Positions 46,070 through 57,863 of a stretch of 64,000 nt of DNA are shown piece after piece; the stretch's first letter is position 1; every line of letters starts with the position of its first letter. Origin of the DNA: Siphonodentalium dalli (lineage: Eukaryota > Mollusca > Scaphopoda > Gadilida > Siphonodentaliidae); the NCBI GenBank assembly GCA_032622095.1, contig CP136068.1:189644613-189708612 (forward strand), in the 5' to 3' direction. The notes beneath the pieces were generated by a model. It saw only the letters and a program-made list of their open reading frames with translations. It was not told the DNA's origin and did no database searches. The position numbers were made by a program, and so were the translations under genes.

Positions 46070-46156
46070 GGTCAAAGTTTCTGAAAATTGGCCAAATAAA
46101 TTCAGAAATGGCCAAACAAAATGGCTAAATGAATGTTCTGGCCAGCGTGAATCCTG
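46070..46156. mobile_element. Lone hAT-like MITE end
   Basis: Repeated GGCCAAAYAAA/TGGCCAAACA motifs lead to the terminus CAGCGTGAATCCTG, which resembles the right end of the hAT MITE at 13365-13944. No matching left end was found nearby. Confidence 0.4.
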
Positions 46157-46266
46157 TCTTACAACCTAAACTGACTTATATTTGGATATGAAGAGATTGT
46201 TTAAAATAAAGTGCTTCAACTGAGAAGTTCCAACTTAGTGTTAACACTTTGTGAGAAAAACATGTA

Positions 46267-46573
46267 GATTGATTTATTGTTTGATTGGGGTTTTATGTCG
46301 CTTTCAGCAACTAAGGTCATATCACTACATTGCCAGTTTTAGTGGTGGAGGAAATCCGCATACTTACGGCTAATTTAACAGTGATTTCGTTGGTTGATAA
46401 ACTAGTCGACCATATGCGGCAACCCCCGGCCATCGGCGAGTAAATTGGTGGCATCACCAGATAACGATTTCGAGTTACAAAGTCCACGATGGAAACATGT
46501 GGGTTTGAACCCTTATCGCCAGCGCTAGACGGCTTGGAGTGGTAGCCCTCACTGTCTGAGCCACCGATGCCCC
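46267..46573 (-). mobile_element. Mollusc-type tRNA-derived SINE
   Basis: On the minus strand it starts GGGGCATCGGTGGCTCAGAC (A-box region) and has a B-box GGGTTCAAACCC about 50 bases later, the internal RNA polymerase III promoter of tRNA-derived SINEs. The tail on the plus strand reads GATTGGGGTTTTATGTCGCT near 46283, a core familiar from molluscan SINE families. It is an intact-looking single copy and the best clue to the organism. Confidence 0.75.
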
Positions 46574-46763
46574 TTATTTACGTAGAACTCGGTAAACATT
46601 TACAGTATACTTGATATATCCTTAGCGACTGTAGGTAGGCAAGATAGTGCACATGAAAGCTTTCTGAAAATGTATTCAAAAACTAAGCAATATAAACGTT
46701 TACACACTGTGATCCACATAACTTAATATTTTGAACCTGCTGCTGTCATGTGCATTGACTATT

Positions 46764-46779
<16 letters not shown>

Positions 46780-46799
<20 letters not shown>

Positions 46800-47472
46800 C
46801 TAGAAGGTGACCCGACTTCGTCCGGGCTTTGACCTTGAATTGACCATTTTGAAGGTCAAGGTCAGGTGGGGTCAAACACCAACACCCCAAAAATGGTGGA
46901 AATCGGCCCAGCGGATACCGGGAAATCGGCCCAGCGGATACCGAGATACCCTATGCATCAAATTTCGTCCGTAAAAATCCGCCAGTTTAACCCGATTTGA
47001 TTTCCACTCAAGTATATAAACGCGCCTCATATACACACGCTCATTAATTATCAAGTTTCAACGTAAAGATAAATTACCATCGGTGCCCGAGATATCGCCA
47101 AGACGTCTGAAACAGTCAAATGCATCGGCCGGTTAAGCGTTAAATGTCGTTGGAAAGAGGAAACACGAAAGATTCCCACAGTGTCATTATTATGACTGGC
47201 ATTTTATTATTCGCGCTGTTTCGAATCGATTTGTAAGCACCGACCTCAAATGAAAGTCCCGTAACACAGCGTAAACACAGATTTGACCTCGGATCTGAAA
47301 ATCAATAGGCCTATGCCACTTCCTGGCCGAAAATACCCCCACATACCAAGTTTCATCGAAATCGGATCGGCCGTTTTCGAGTCCATCGCGATCACACACA
47401 CACACACACAGACACACCACACACACACATATCTTCCAAAATATATAATGGATATATATATATATATATATA
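46780..47472 (-). mobile_element. (TA)n-bounded pearl/Helentron-like element, copy 1
   Basis: (TA)n then CTAGAAGGTGACCCGACTTC and GTCCGGGCTTTGACC at one end; a GTTTCATCGAAATCGGATCG stretch, (AC)n and TCTTCCAAAATATATAATGG at the other. Read on the minus strand the plan matches the 14301-16680 block: TTTTGGAAGA, microsatellite, GATTTCGATGAAACTTGG, body, AGCCCGGAC-AAGTCGGG stem, CTAGTATATA. Includes a 25-bp internal duplication (GAAATCGGCCCAGCGGATAC). Confidence 0.6.
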
Positions 47473-48330
47473 CTAGAAGGTGACCCGACTTCGTCCGGGC
47501 TTTGACCTTGAATTGTCTATTTTGAAGGCCAAGGTCAAGTGGGGTCACGATTTGACCCGTCCAAAACACAGTGCCCGAACAAAAGTACCCGACAAAAGTA
47601 CCCGTCGAAATCCATCCGGTTTTACCCGATTTGACCTTGAATTGACCATTTTGAAGGTGGAAATCGGCCCAGCGGATACCGGGAAATCGGCCCAGCGGAT
47701 ACCGAGATACCCTATGCATCAAATTTCGTCCGTAAAAATCCGCCAGTTTAACCCGATTTGATTTCCACTGAAGTATATAAACGTGCCTCATTAATTATCA
47801 AGTTTCAACGTAAAGATAAATTACCATCGGTGCCCGAGATATCGCCAAGACGTCTGAAACAGTCAAATGCATCGGCCGGAGAAGAGTTAACGTGATCTAA
47901 CTTTATGACCTCTAACGACGTCATAGAAGTTACGCATTGTTTTTACCCTGATAGAAGATCGTACCACTTCTTCTTAATAATTGAGGCAGATAACTAAAAC
48001 GGATACATACATATTATATATCGTTGGAAAGAGGAAACACGAAAGATTCTCATAGTGTCATTATTATGACTGGCATGTTATTATTCGCGCTGTTTCGAAT
48101 CGATTTGTAAGCACCGAACTGAAATATATTAGCGCAAAACGGCGTAAAAACATATTTGACCTCGGCACGTGAAAAGTTGACCTCGCACGGACAAATTAAT
48201 AGGCCTATGTTGCTCCTGGCCCGAAAATACCCCCACATACCACGTTTCATCGAAATCGGCTGGGCCATTTTCGAGTCCATCGATGACAAACACACAAACA
48301 AACAAACAAACAAACAGATCTTCCAAAATA
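47465..48330 (-). mobile_element. (TA)n-bounded pearl/Helentron-like element, copy 2
   Basis: Same family directly downstream of copy 1 in the same orientation and sharing its (TA)n tract. It differs by a rearranged left part (a TTGACCATTTTGAAGGTGG junction), about 100 extra bases at 47881-48022, and a (CAAA)n tract instead of (AC)n. Confidence 0.6.
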
Positions 48331-48336
48331 TATAAT

Positions 48337-48337
<1 letters not shown>

Positions 48338-48428
<91 letters not shown>
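48338..48428. repeat. (TA)n microsatellite
   Basis: About 90 bp of almost pure TA, interrupted once by AGC. It bounds the preceding element. Confidence 0.97.
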
Positions 48429-48432
<4 letters not shown>

Positions 48433-48524
48433 TTATACAGCAGATCCAGGAACCTACGTCACTAATGTCATCTGTAAGCGTCGCTTTTGGTGTTCCGATA
48501 CCTGTTATTTGGGTGTCGTGTGAC

Positions 48525-48708
48525 ATAACTACCCGTGCCCCATTATATTCCCATAAGTTGATTCAAGGACATATAACACTATGTGTATATAATATCACTG
48601 ACCATATAGGTAGAACATAACTACACGTGCCCCATTATATTCCCATAACTTGATTCAAGGATATATAACACTACGTGTATATAATATCACTGACCATATA
48701 GGTAGAAC
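48525..48708. repeat. 92-bp tandem duplication
   Basis: Two copies starting ATAACTACMCGTGCCCCATT and ending ACTGACCATATAGGTAGAAC, with four or five differences. Confidence 0.93.
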
Positions 48709-49132
48709 CCCAAACTCGAATATCCGTGTTCGGTTATTTAATGAAACATCACACATCTTACTACCAGGCAAGACCTACACACAATGAAGACGGCTCCCAA
48801 ATATGGTCATAGGAAATGACCATAACAGCGGGACCAATCCCGATATGTATTACCAAACACCCCATTATGTATTCACCCAAATGGTATATAAGTAAATACA
48901 ATTCCCCAAGATATCATGCTTGTCCTATTCCACTTCCGAGCCTCTAATATGTAGAGGCTCGACTACTCAGATACAAGGGTCATCGATCTGTCACATTTGT
49001 ATACACCACTTGTATATTATTCACGACCTATTAAAGACTTGTACATATCTATGTGTCCATTTACCTCACAGTCGTGCGGTGAATGAATTACATATTTGTT
49101 GCAGGAGTTATTGTTCGGAGAAATTAATTACC
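48709..49132. other. No gene recognised
   Basis: Contains a small hairpin at 48937-48961 (CGAGCCTCTAATATGTAGAGGCTCG, split by a 5-base loop). Otherwise unique-looking non-coding DNA. Confidence 0.35.
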
Positions 49133-49684
49133 TTAGTCGTATTTAAATTCGCGCAGTACTATTTTTAAAACTGAGCGAAAAATAGTACGACTCCCAAGTT
49201 TAATCTAAACGAGGTAATATGTAATACAAGAGGGATATGTTGCTGAGTTTACATATATTATGGACGGTTGAATAGGCAATTACGCCTATACATATGTATG
49301 CATATATTTACATTCGGTCAACCGCTATCAACACCATTGCTCACAATGCCAAGCGACAAATCATGGTAACATTGTTGAACTTTGTATAAGAAATACTAAT
49401 ACTCCAGGTCGCCACAAAATGTTGATGATGTAGTTGCTAGTTTATTGTCTACACGATGTAAATCCACCGCAATGGTGTTTAATATACGCATATATACTAT
49501 CTCCAGCAATGACTAAGAACCGAAAATGTCATCAGCTCCAAGATATACGAAAATATCACGTAAATATTACGAAAATATTTTTGTCAGTTTTGAATTCGCG
49601 CAGCTAGGTGCGCCAATTTAAAGTGCGCGAATTCAAAACTGAGCGAAAAATAGTACTGCGCGAATTTTTTTTAAATACGAGTAA
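49133..49684. mobile_element. 552-bp TIR element
   Basis: Left TTAGTCGTATTTAAATTCGC and GCAGTACTATTTTT; right AAAAATAGTACTGCGCGAAT and TTTAAATACGAGTAA. Subterminal AACTGAGCGAAAAATAGTAC occurs at both ends. Non-coding. Confidence 0.8.
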
Positions 49685-49770
49685 CGTATGTGCATTTGAG
49701 GTGTGATTGGTGTTTAAAATCGCGGCACAATCGATACCTATTTCCCCTTTGTTATCAGTATCAGTTTTAA

Positions 49771-50079
49771 CGTCACGGATGGCCTTCGCGGTGGGTATGC
49801 TGTTAAAATAGCCACACTTGCTAAAACTGCCATAAACAGAAAGAATATTTAAGTATGTTATTGTCAAGTTTGTAAGCTTTGTTATGTAAACAGACGTAAA
49901 CATGATACAGAATCTGGCTTTTGTTTACATAACAAAGCATACAAACCTGACAATAACATACTAATTACACGATATCTATGATTGGTACATGAATAAAATA
50001 TATCTATATTTTACTATTAGTTATGTTTATGTCAGGTTTAACGGTGTGACTATCTTAACCGCGAAGGCCATCCGTGCCT
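49771..50079 (+). mobile_element. TTAA-flanked MITE (family P), short copy
   Basis: TTAA at 49767-49770 and 50080-50083. Ends CGTCACGGATGGCC and GGCCATCCGTGCCT. At 309 bp it is an internally deleted form of the ~490-bp copies; an internal AAGCTTTGTTATGTAAACAG / TGTTTACATAACAAAGC palindrome remains. Confidence 0.85.
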
Positions 50080-50083
50080 TTAA

Positions 50084-50335
50084 ATATGAGTTGTTAACGG
50101 TTATTTATTTTTGAATGTCCACAGCTCATGCACAAGTTTGTCGCGTCAGACAAACGTTTATTTATGTTTTAAACAAATTTAGAATCAAAACCTCTTTTGA
50201 TCGGAGACTTGATTGGTGACGTAGATACCTGGTCATGTGCGCAGTGTCGTTCAGTAGATTTGATTGCATGCGGAAAGCATGCGAGAAACCCATCTCTGAG
50301 GATATATAGGCATTGTTTGATATTTTTTTCTCCAA
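50084..50335. other. No gene recognised
   Basis: Unique-looking DNA between a MITE and the retrotransposon fragment. Confidence 0.35.
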
Positions 50336-50339
50336 CATA

Positions 50340-51455
50340 TATATTCTAAGGCTATGTTTTTCATGACGAGCTCACTGAATTCACATATAGAATTGTCTCT
50401 CAATACTAAATGTAAGTTGTTTGACAAATTAATAATGCCAATATTGCTGTATGGTTCTGAAATATGGGCATCCGAGTTAAAAATTCCATTTATTGACACT
50501 AACCCACTTGAGCAAACACACTTGAAATTTTGTAAGAGTATACTCAGGTTGAATAAAATGGCCTCAAATCATGCTTCGAGGGCTGAACTGGGTCGATATC
50601 CCATAGCAATTAATGCTATCGGTAATATGCATAAATATCTAAATAAACTGCGTGCAGTAAAATCAAGAACTTTAATGCATGATTCTTTTAGGGAATCCCT
50701 CATGTCTAATCAGTCAACATGGGACGCACAATTAGTCAAAAGTGGTATCAATATATCACAATCTAATACAACAGTAAGAGTGACAGACAAACTAATAATT
50801 GAAAAGTTAAAATCAGAACATATAAATAAGTTCAAAAAAGACATTTTCGATGACGACAGACCAGGTGGTGCTAATAAATTGCGAACTTACAGAACTTTCA
50901 AAGACAGTTATGACATAGAACCGTACCTGAGGCACGTTCGATCATCCGCGGCAAGAGAGATGTTCACTCGACTACGTGTTAGCAATCATATTTTAGCTAT
51001 AGAAAAGGGTCGACACACGCAACCGAAGACGCCATTAAAAGACCGAATTTGTCACATGTGCGATGAACGTAAAGTTGAAACAGAAAAACATTTTATTATG
51101 GAATGCAGTGCGTACGCTGACTCTAGAAAAGACTTGTTTAATATTGCTCAAAAGTATAGCATAGATTTCATAAACATGAGTGATGATAATAAGTTCATCT
51201 TTATAATGAAAAACAAAGACAAACAAATAACCAATTCCGTGTGCAACATGATCCGGTTATTCTTTCTAAAAAGACAGAATGTCAATATGGGGAAATAAAA
51301 GTTGAAAGTATTAATTTATAATACTAATGATCATTTATCGTACATATGCATAATTACATGTATTTTATTTTAATGTGTAACTTTTCATGTATTAACTGTT
51401 ATTTGCAACTGCCTCCATTTGGTGTATTGCAATAAATCATCTTATCTTATACGAT
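50340..51455 (+). mobile_element. 5'-truncated non-LTR retrotransposon (LINE) 3' end
   Basis: The C-terminal part of a LINE ORF2 followed by about 155 bp of 3' UTR and a short (CTTAT)n tail (AATCATCTTATCTTAT) ending near 51455. The 5' end is lost within the region encoding the end of the reverse transcriptase, as is usual for LINE insertions made by incomplete target-primed reverse transcription. It cannot move on its own. Confidence 0.85.
50354..51298 (+). pseudogene. LINE ORF2 C-terminal domain (314 codons)
   Basis: Residues about 22-85 carry the motif block LFDKLIMPILLYGSEIW ... HLKFCKSILRLNK ... AELGRYPI, typical of the thumb and post-RT region of jockey/CR1/LOA-type LINE proteins. A zinc-knuckle-like motif follows at C233, C236, H246 and C251. 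The palm with the YADD catalytic site and the endonuclease are missing. The frame is open from about 50321 and unbroken to its stop, so the insertion is young. The first Met is simply the first ATG inside the fragment, not a true start. The exact clade is uncertain. Confidence 0.88.
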
Positions 51456-51479
51456 GCGACGGAACCAATCCGCCTTTAA

Positions 51480-51972
51480 AGGCACGTGCGGCCTAAATTG
51501 TCGAAAATATTCATATTTGTTCCAAACACCGTAAACAGAAAAACAGTAAGACGCATACAGTTCCGTTCATACATACCATGACCATCGCGTAAACAGCATG
51601 TTATCGTAAAGACCTACTATATTTTACCTAAGCAAGAGCCTGATTGTGTTACAGAAGACAGCACAATGCTACTGGCTAATCACACATAAATGGCATAAAC
51701 GCTCTTTATTAGTTCCATATCAGGTATTCTCCAACAAAGAACGCTCTTTATGTTTACAATCATAATATAAACAAACACCAGAAAAGTAAGTTTTACGCTT
51801 TTGTTTACATAACAATGGTCAAACATATGACCATAACATACTGTTTATGCGATATTTCTTATTTGTATACGGACAAAGTCTATCTACATTTTGATGTTCT
51901 TTCAGTTTGTGGCGGTTTTTGACGGGTGGAGATATATTCACATGATACCCACCGCCAAGGCCAACCGTGTCT
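51480..51972 (+). mobile_element. TTAA-flanked MITE (family P), copy 4
   Basis: TTAA at 51476-51479 and 51973-51976. Ends AGGCACGTGCGGCC and GGCCAACCGTGTCT. Close relative of 38847-39336 (same order of GCGTAAACAGCATGTTATC and AGCAAGAGCCTGATTGTG blocks). It lies 20 bp after the LINE tail. Confidence 0.88.
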
Positions 51973-51976
51973 TTAA

Positions 51977-52985
51977 ATGTATACACACAGTATTTAATTG
52001 AATCAATTACATTTCTTTACTATATAAATTGCGAATGTGGTCTTGGACTATATGAAAATCATGTGAATCAACGACTGACCCCTTACGGATTGCATATCGC
52101 ACATGAACACTCTACACTAACTGATAAGTATATACATATATAAAAAAATTATCCAGAGAGTTCTAATGGAATATCATTATAAGAAATATATATATTGCTC
52201 TCACTCACAAGAACTTGGACAGAAATTCTACTTTTATAGAACACTACAAATACTGATTGAAGACAAGTCTGTTAAACTATATATTTGTTCTACATGACTA
52301 TATTTTAGGGATTATCTTTTTAGCCATTTGCTAAGACGGGCCCATTAAACCGACTCCGTCGTATCGTATAGGGCGAATACATGATAATAAATGCCAAATG
52401 TTAATGGCGAGAATTGGAATTGGTTGTGTTTCTTGTATATATGTAATCTGCTTGATCACTTGTAAATATTAATTTCACATGTATACTTGTTTTGATATTT
52501 TATCTCAAATACTGTATTATGTACGGCTTTTTATTGAGATTAAACAAATTCAAATTATGTGCACAAATTATTGCATAATACAAAATCATAATAAATTGTC
52601 CTGAATAGTTGCGCAGAGCGGCATGGTCAATCCTGTCGCCACTTATACACAATAGAGAACAAGTATAGATGACGATCATATTGTGTGACAATCGAGATGT
52701 GGTATGAAGGTCAGCTATGTTTGAGAAAATTTGTTGCACCTTTTCATCAAGTTTGTGCGGGCTGCTATGTTTAGATATATGTCTATGAAATTTCTGCCCT
52801 TAAATGATGAGTATTCCAGGTTAATGGTACATTGCGGTGAAATATCTCTTGAGCGCAATTATACACAATACATATGTACTTATTGTTCCAATTACTTACT
52901 GCAATATCGCATTCCAAAACTCACGCAGAGCGCCTGCGAAATCATATGCCAAGAAGTCTTGTAAATCGAACACTTATTGATAGCA
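51977..52985. other. No gene recognised
   Basis: AT-rich unique-looking DNA. Frames of fewer than 80 codons only, without domains. Confidence 0.35.
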
Positions 52986-52992
52986 CTTGGCA

Positions 52993-53320
52993 GTTGAGAA
53001 TTACTGAGATCTTATACGAATTGGTCCCTCACGGGATGAGTTGTTCATCTGCTAACTTGAGAATTACTGAGATCTTACACGAATTGGTCCTTCACGGGAT
53101 GAGTTGTTCATCTGCTAACTTGAGAATTACTGAGATCTTACACGAATTGGTCCTTCACGGGATGAGTTGTTCATCTGCTAACTTGAGAATTACTGAGATC
53201 TTACACGAATTGGTCCCTCACGGGATGAGTTGTTCATCTGCTAACTTGAGAATTACTGAGATCTTACATGTGCACGAATTGGTCCTTCACGGGATGAGTT
53301 GTTTATCTGCTAACTTGAGC
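52993..53320 (+). repeat. 63-bp minisatellite, 5 copies, open reading frame kept
   Basis: Five copies of a 63-bp unit (TTGAGAATTACTGAGATCTT ... GGATGAGTTGTTCATCTGCT). The plus frame 52874-53341 reads through all copies as a 21-residue peptide repeat (NLRITEILHELVLHGMSCSS). The last copy has a 6-bp insertion (TGTGCA) that keeps the frame. It could be a repeat in a coding exon, but there is no domain or splice evidence, so I annotate only the repeat. Confidence 0.9.
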
Positions 53321-53754
53321 ACCCTCCAAATGAGAGCTTAGACGAAGTGTTCCTTAACTGGAGCACCCCAAGCTCAACACATTGGGCGGAGTGTTCTGTT
53401 TAACGTGTTATTTATGCACATATATTTACATAGCCGGCCTGTGTTACATTAAATCATGTTCGGTGATTGGTCAATTGCCAATATGGTCACCTGTTTCATA
53501 CCCCAATAACAGACCGTAACACGAACAAGACGTCACAAATTGTTGACCGAATCACTGAAAGAGGTCAGCAGAATAATTGGGTGTACTTTTCAGTTGTATA
53601 TATCGACCACGTTATCTTGCTAAGTGTTTGGAAATATTATATTGGGCTGACTTAATGTGCTGTGTGTCTCAAATTATCGGAAGATTTTGTGAAAATAAAT
53701 AAGAATATACACATATATTTTAGGGGAATACATCATCAAAAAGCTATATAAATA

Positions 53755-53912
53755 TAAGAAACGATTGTAGTGGGTGTGTGTGATTGGGGAATACGGCGGT
53801 GTGGTCGTTGGGGCACATTTAGTCAGAACCGCTTCGCGGTTCACACAAAGTGCCCCCATTGACCACAGCGCCGTATCTCCCAATCACACACCCCCACTAC
53901 ATTCATTTCTTA
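53755..53912. mobile_element. Hairpin MITE-like element
   Basis: Arms of about 60 bp: TAAGAAACGATTGTAGTGGG and TGTGTGTGATTGGGGAATAC on the left, mirrored by TATCTCCCAATCACACAC and CCCACTACATTCATTTCTTA. The loop carries a second small hairpin (GAACCGCTTCGCGGTTC). Confidence 0.88.
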
Positions 53913-54125
53913 GATACGGGCAGCCTTCCATGTGGGTATAGGTTTTTAAATATTCACATCCACTAAAACCGCCATAAACAGAAATAATATTATATAATAG
54001 ACAAATGTTGTTCTTATACAATTCATAAATATCGCGTATATTGCATGTTATTGTCGCGTTGGTATCCTTGGTGATGTAAACAAACATCAAGAACGTAACC
54101 TTACGATTGTTAATAGACAAACACT
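53913..54125 (-). mobile_element. Degenerate family P MITE fragment
   Basis: Related to 59579-59790: GTGGGTATAGG...TTCACATCCACTAAAACCGCCATAAACAGAAATAATA, then GATGTAAACAAAC. No TTAA could be assigned. It directly abuts the hairpin at 53755-53912. Confidence 0.55.
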
Positions 54126-55160
54126 TGGAATTGTCCAATGAAAATGTTCCGTTCCGCTGTAGATAAAATTATTAGCGCAATCAATAATCACATTCAAATC
54201 ACACCAAATATTATTTTATTCGACCCATAATATCCGGTGTCAGTTAAAACTCAAGCTAATCCATGTTACTTTATGATTGGGAAATGAGCAGACAGAAAAC
54301 ATGTATATAATATAATTGTTCTTGCAAAGAGATGAACATTTTTCAATCCAGTTAGTATTTTCTCCTAACCTATATATGGTCATACATACCAAATAAGGAA
54401 TATTACGATGAGTCGGATTGTGAGTTGTAAGTTGTAGGCGCACTAAATTAGAGGTGTTACAACCTACATATACATGCAAGCTTGCTAATCTAAATAAGGA
54501 AATTGCGCGATATCGTGATTCTGCTTATAAACAATCTACTGCGCTTTTTGCTCATAGTGTACTTGAGGAGTTGAGATGTATGTTATCTCAGTGAGTTAGA
54601 TGTATGATTTTACGAAGAGGCTCTGCCCATTGGAAAATCTAACTTCTAACATATCTCAAAACACACTATGTTATTGCTGTATAAGTTTTTATTCCACACC
54701 CATCGACGTGAGGCACACATATTCAACGGAATACGAGCCATTGAATACATCTTAGTGTATACCTCTAGTGGAATACAAGCCGGAACTATTCTTGTTGACG
54801 TTGTCGCCAAGAAACATGACGTACATGACCTGACCGCATCACTTTCGTATCACACACTTCTATTTCATGTGTCAATATATATAAGTTTGCATGAAATCGG
54901 TTACAATCTAGTATTTATCGATTTTAGTGCCCCTCCTTTTAACATGCCTGACTCCATCAGCAAGAATCATTTTAGAAACCGTTAACCTGCAATATTATCT
55001 TCCTCGTAAAGGTACCACAGTTAGACCCATTTGAAACCGCACACATGTATGTAGATGGTCATGCGTTGTTTTTTTTTATAGCAAACAGAGAGGCATTATT
55101 CGCAGATATGGACATAGATTACCAAGCAAAAAATGAATGAGCCATGTATCAATTGTTGCT
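54126..55160. other. No gene recognised
   Basis: A 105-codon frame at 54668-54985 (plus) has no recognisable domain. I see no repeat boundaries. Confidence 0.3.
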
Positions 55161-55164
55161 AGCT

Positions 55165-55343
55165 TACTATGATTCCCGTGCCCATATAAATATGACTACT
55201 CACTATGAATCCAGTGCCCATATAAATATGACTACTCACTATGAATCCAGTGCCCATATAAATATGACTACTCACTATGAATCCAGTACCCATAAAAATA
55301 TGACTACTCAATATGAATCCAGTGCCCATATAAATATGACTGT
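55165..55343 (+). repeat. 36-bp minisatellite, 5 copies
   Basis: Units of ACTATGAATCCAGTGCCCAT + ATAAATATGACTACTC, 36 bp, in-frame as a 12-residue repeat (YESSAHINMTTH). The first and fourth units are the most diverged. Confidence 0.93.
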
Positions 55344-55416
55344 TAAGAAGGTATTTATAAGTGTACAGGCGACTTCGATCACCGTTTTTGAGGTTGTGAA
55401 ATTTGAAAGCTTAAAT

Positions 55417-55839
55417 GTGACCCGCCATATCAAATCCAGTCATAAGTCGGGATTTTTTTACCCTGTACCAATGCATTCTCGACCATAGGTCGCCTCGCAT
55501 ATATAAGAGAATGCATTGGCCTAACAATTTGTTATCATTTTTTCTTACAATTTTTAGGACATAAAATAAAAAATATCCATTACCCCGCAATGAGCCCCAC
55601 AAATAATAGAAGCATACAGAAGAGTGTCGTCTGCTCATGTTTGTCTGGGGTCTGTATGGGTGAAATTATAAAATTGTTAAAGAATACAAGAAAAAATTAT
55701 TAAAATTGTAATTTTTTTAGACCAATGCATTCTCTTATATATGCGAGGCGACATATGGTCGACTCGTATATATAAGAGAATGCATTGGCACAGGGTAAAA
55801 AAATCCCGACTTACGACTGGATTTGATATGGCGGGTCAC
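55417..55839 (-). mobile_element. MITE family T, copy 2 (4-bp target duplication)
   Basis: Termini GTGACCCGCCATATCAAATC and GATTTGATATGGCGGGTCAC, flanked by AAAT at 55413-55416 and 55840-55843. Contains one damaged (55468-55521) and one full (55724-55790) hairpin module. The middle segment is inverted relative to the 17373 copy, so the whole element is in the opposite orientation. Confidence 0.9.
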
Positions 55840-55966
55840 AAATCTCCTTAAAGGTGTGTTATTGGGATAAATTATTATTCCACTATATTGATATTATCTT
55901 TGCTAAATATTTTTTTAAACGTAGGTTACCTGCCCTGGCACTGCTCTGCCAACTTTTAACATCATT

Positions 55967-56190
55967 AGATTCATGGGGATGTCTAGACCATACACACATT
56001 AGACTCATGGGGGTGTCTATACCATACACACATTAGACTCATGGGGATATCTATGCCATACACCCATTAGACTCATGGGGATGTCTATACCATACACCCA
56101 TTAGACTCATGGGGATGTCTATACCATACACCCATTAGACTCATGGGGATGGCTATACCATACACACATTAGACTCATGGGGATGCGTGT
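55967..56190. repeat. 34-bp minisatellite, about 6.5 copies
   Basis: Units AGACTCATGGGGATGTCTAT + ACCATACACMCATT start at 55967 and then every 34 bp. Confidence 0.93.
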
Positions 56191-57860
56191 ATATGATTTT
56201 TATAACAATTTGCGGTAAAAAAAATGTTTTTGCTTGCCTTTAAAATAGCGGAAAATTATCGAAACGTAGATTGTCGTTTGTATCTCTTCGAAGCCACAGT
56301 TAAATACGATTTCATCATTTCAATTGTAGCCCGAAACCGTCAACTACTAGGAACACACGAGCTGCCAATGTATGACCGTGATCAGTGCGTGCACATTTTC
56401 CGATAGCCAATCAAAAGTGACTGTAGACATAGACATAATATGAATCGTACGTGGCACGTAGTGGAGCAACATGATGTGCCTCAAATTTGCCTTTTATCGG
56501 CCACATAGCGTTAAGAATAATTTATGTAACGTCACCCAGTGATCACGACGGAGATGACATGCCAACTTGACAAGACGTGTCGTGGATTGTGCAATCTTGT
56601 CTGGATTATGGCCCACCAATCCAAAATGACGTCAGAAACCGTGTCATGACATCTTTATTTTCGTTTTCATTAAGCTAACCAAAGAAAAATTGGTCTAATT
56701 GAAATTAATAGACCTAAATCACATGTGAATTCTTCGAAAGTTGTGAATTAGTTATTTTCATCGCGATGCTTCATTTCCAATTCCGCCTTTTTTGAAATCT
56801 CCAGACGGTTGCTAACCGAAAGTCACGTGAAAATTTCTCCAAAAGCTATACCCGCGATCTTGAAAAATCACTGATGGATATAGAAAAAAATATATGACGT
56901 CATTCACCTGTTTTAGGTATAAGCACCCTTGGTGGTTGCTATTAATGCACTATCACTACACTTATAAGATATGGCAAACATAAAAAAACTAATGTAGCAC
57001 TTAAAATATCAATATATCACAGGACGATATTGTATATATACATAATGACAAGGTGTATGAGACACTCGTTAGGAACCACTCTTGTGACTTAAAACTGGGA
57101 ACACCATTAGATTCATCGTTTCGTGGAGATATTTATATCTGATATAGTTTGGACGAAATCAGCGACAATTGTTACTTTCCGCGCCTCCGCAATCACTGAA
57201 CACTACGTCACCAGCTCTAAGCACACACCATTCGATTGATTTTATCATAAAGATGAGATATAAGACTGGAGAAAATTAATCGGCAACACTTTAGAAACAT
57301 TAATTTGGTGGTACTCGGCGATAAAAATATTTTATCAATTTTCGTGCCCATCCCATCTCGAACGGCGCCAATTTTTACATCTTTAAACCTCACCAATTGA
57401 CTTCTCATGTCCGGTAGATGGTTTTGTATACGTTTGATGGAAATCCGCGACAAAAGACATCATCGATTGTGTTGCCCACCCTCCTTTTTCTATCCTTGAC
57501 CCCAACATCACCACTTAAGACAATTTTTCACCCGCACCATTATCTTCCTCGTCACGGTAAAAAGTACCCCATGTGAGACACCTCAATGAGCTATCTTGAT
57601 GGTCCCCGATAATTATATAGCGGACACACAGACATTCGCAATCACATAATATAGACAGTGTACCATAAAATGTAAGTCTGTATTAATTTCTTTCCAAAAT
57701 ATGAATGTCCTATTCCTAAATAAGTCCTGGTATTTATTAGTTTGTCGGGACACATGGGAAGTTTAAGTTTTTATTTAGAAAGGTTTCGCAAACTCACCGT
57801 TAGCAATTACGACTACGTTTAGACATTTCATGGCGGGAGCAGCGCTGGTGCAGCATTACA
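56191..57860. other. No gene recognised
   Basis: Mostly unique-looking DNA. If the NIT-like gene runs leftward, this could be intron or hold further exons, but I could not identify one. Confidence 0.3.
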
Positions 57861-57863
57861 GAA

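Noticed and set aside
57217-57453. 78-codon minus frame as the next exon of the NIT-like gene
   Set aside because: No similarity to a NIT domain, kinase-like or cyclase region was apparent, and no acceptor in the right phase was found.
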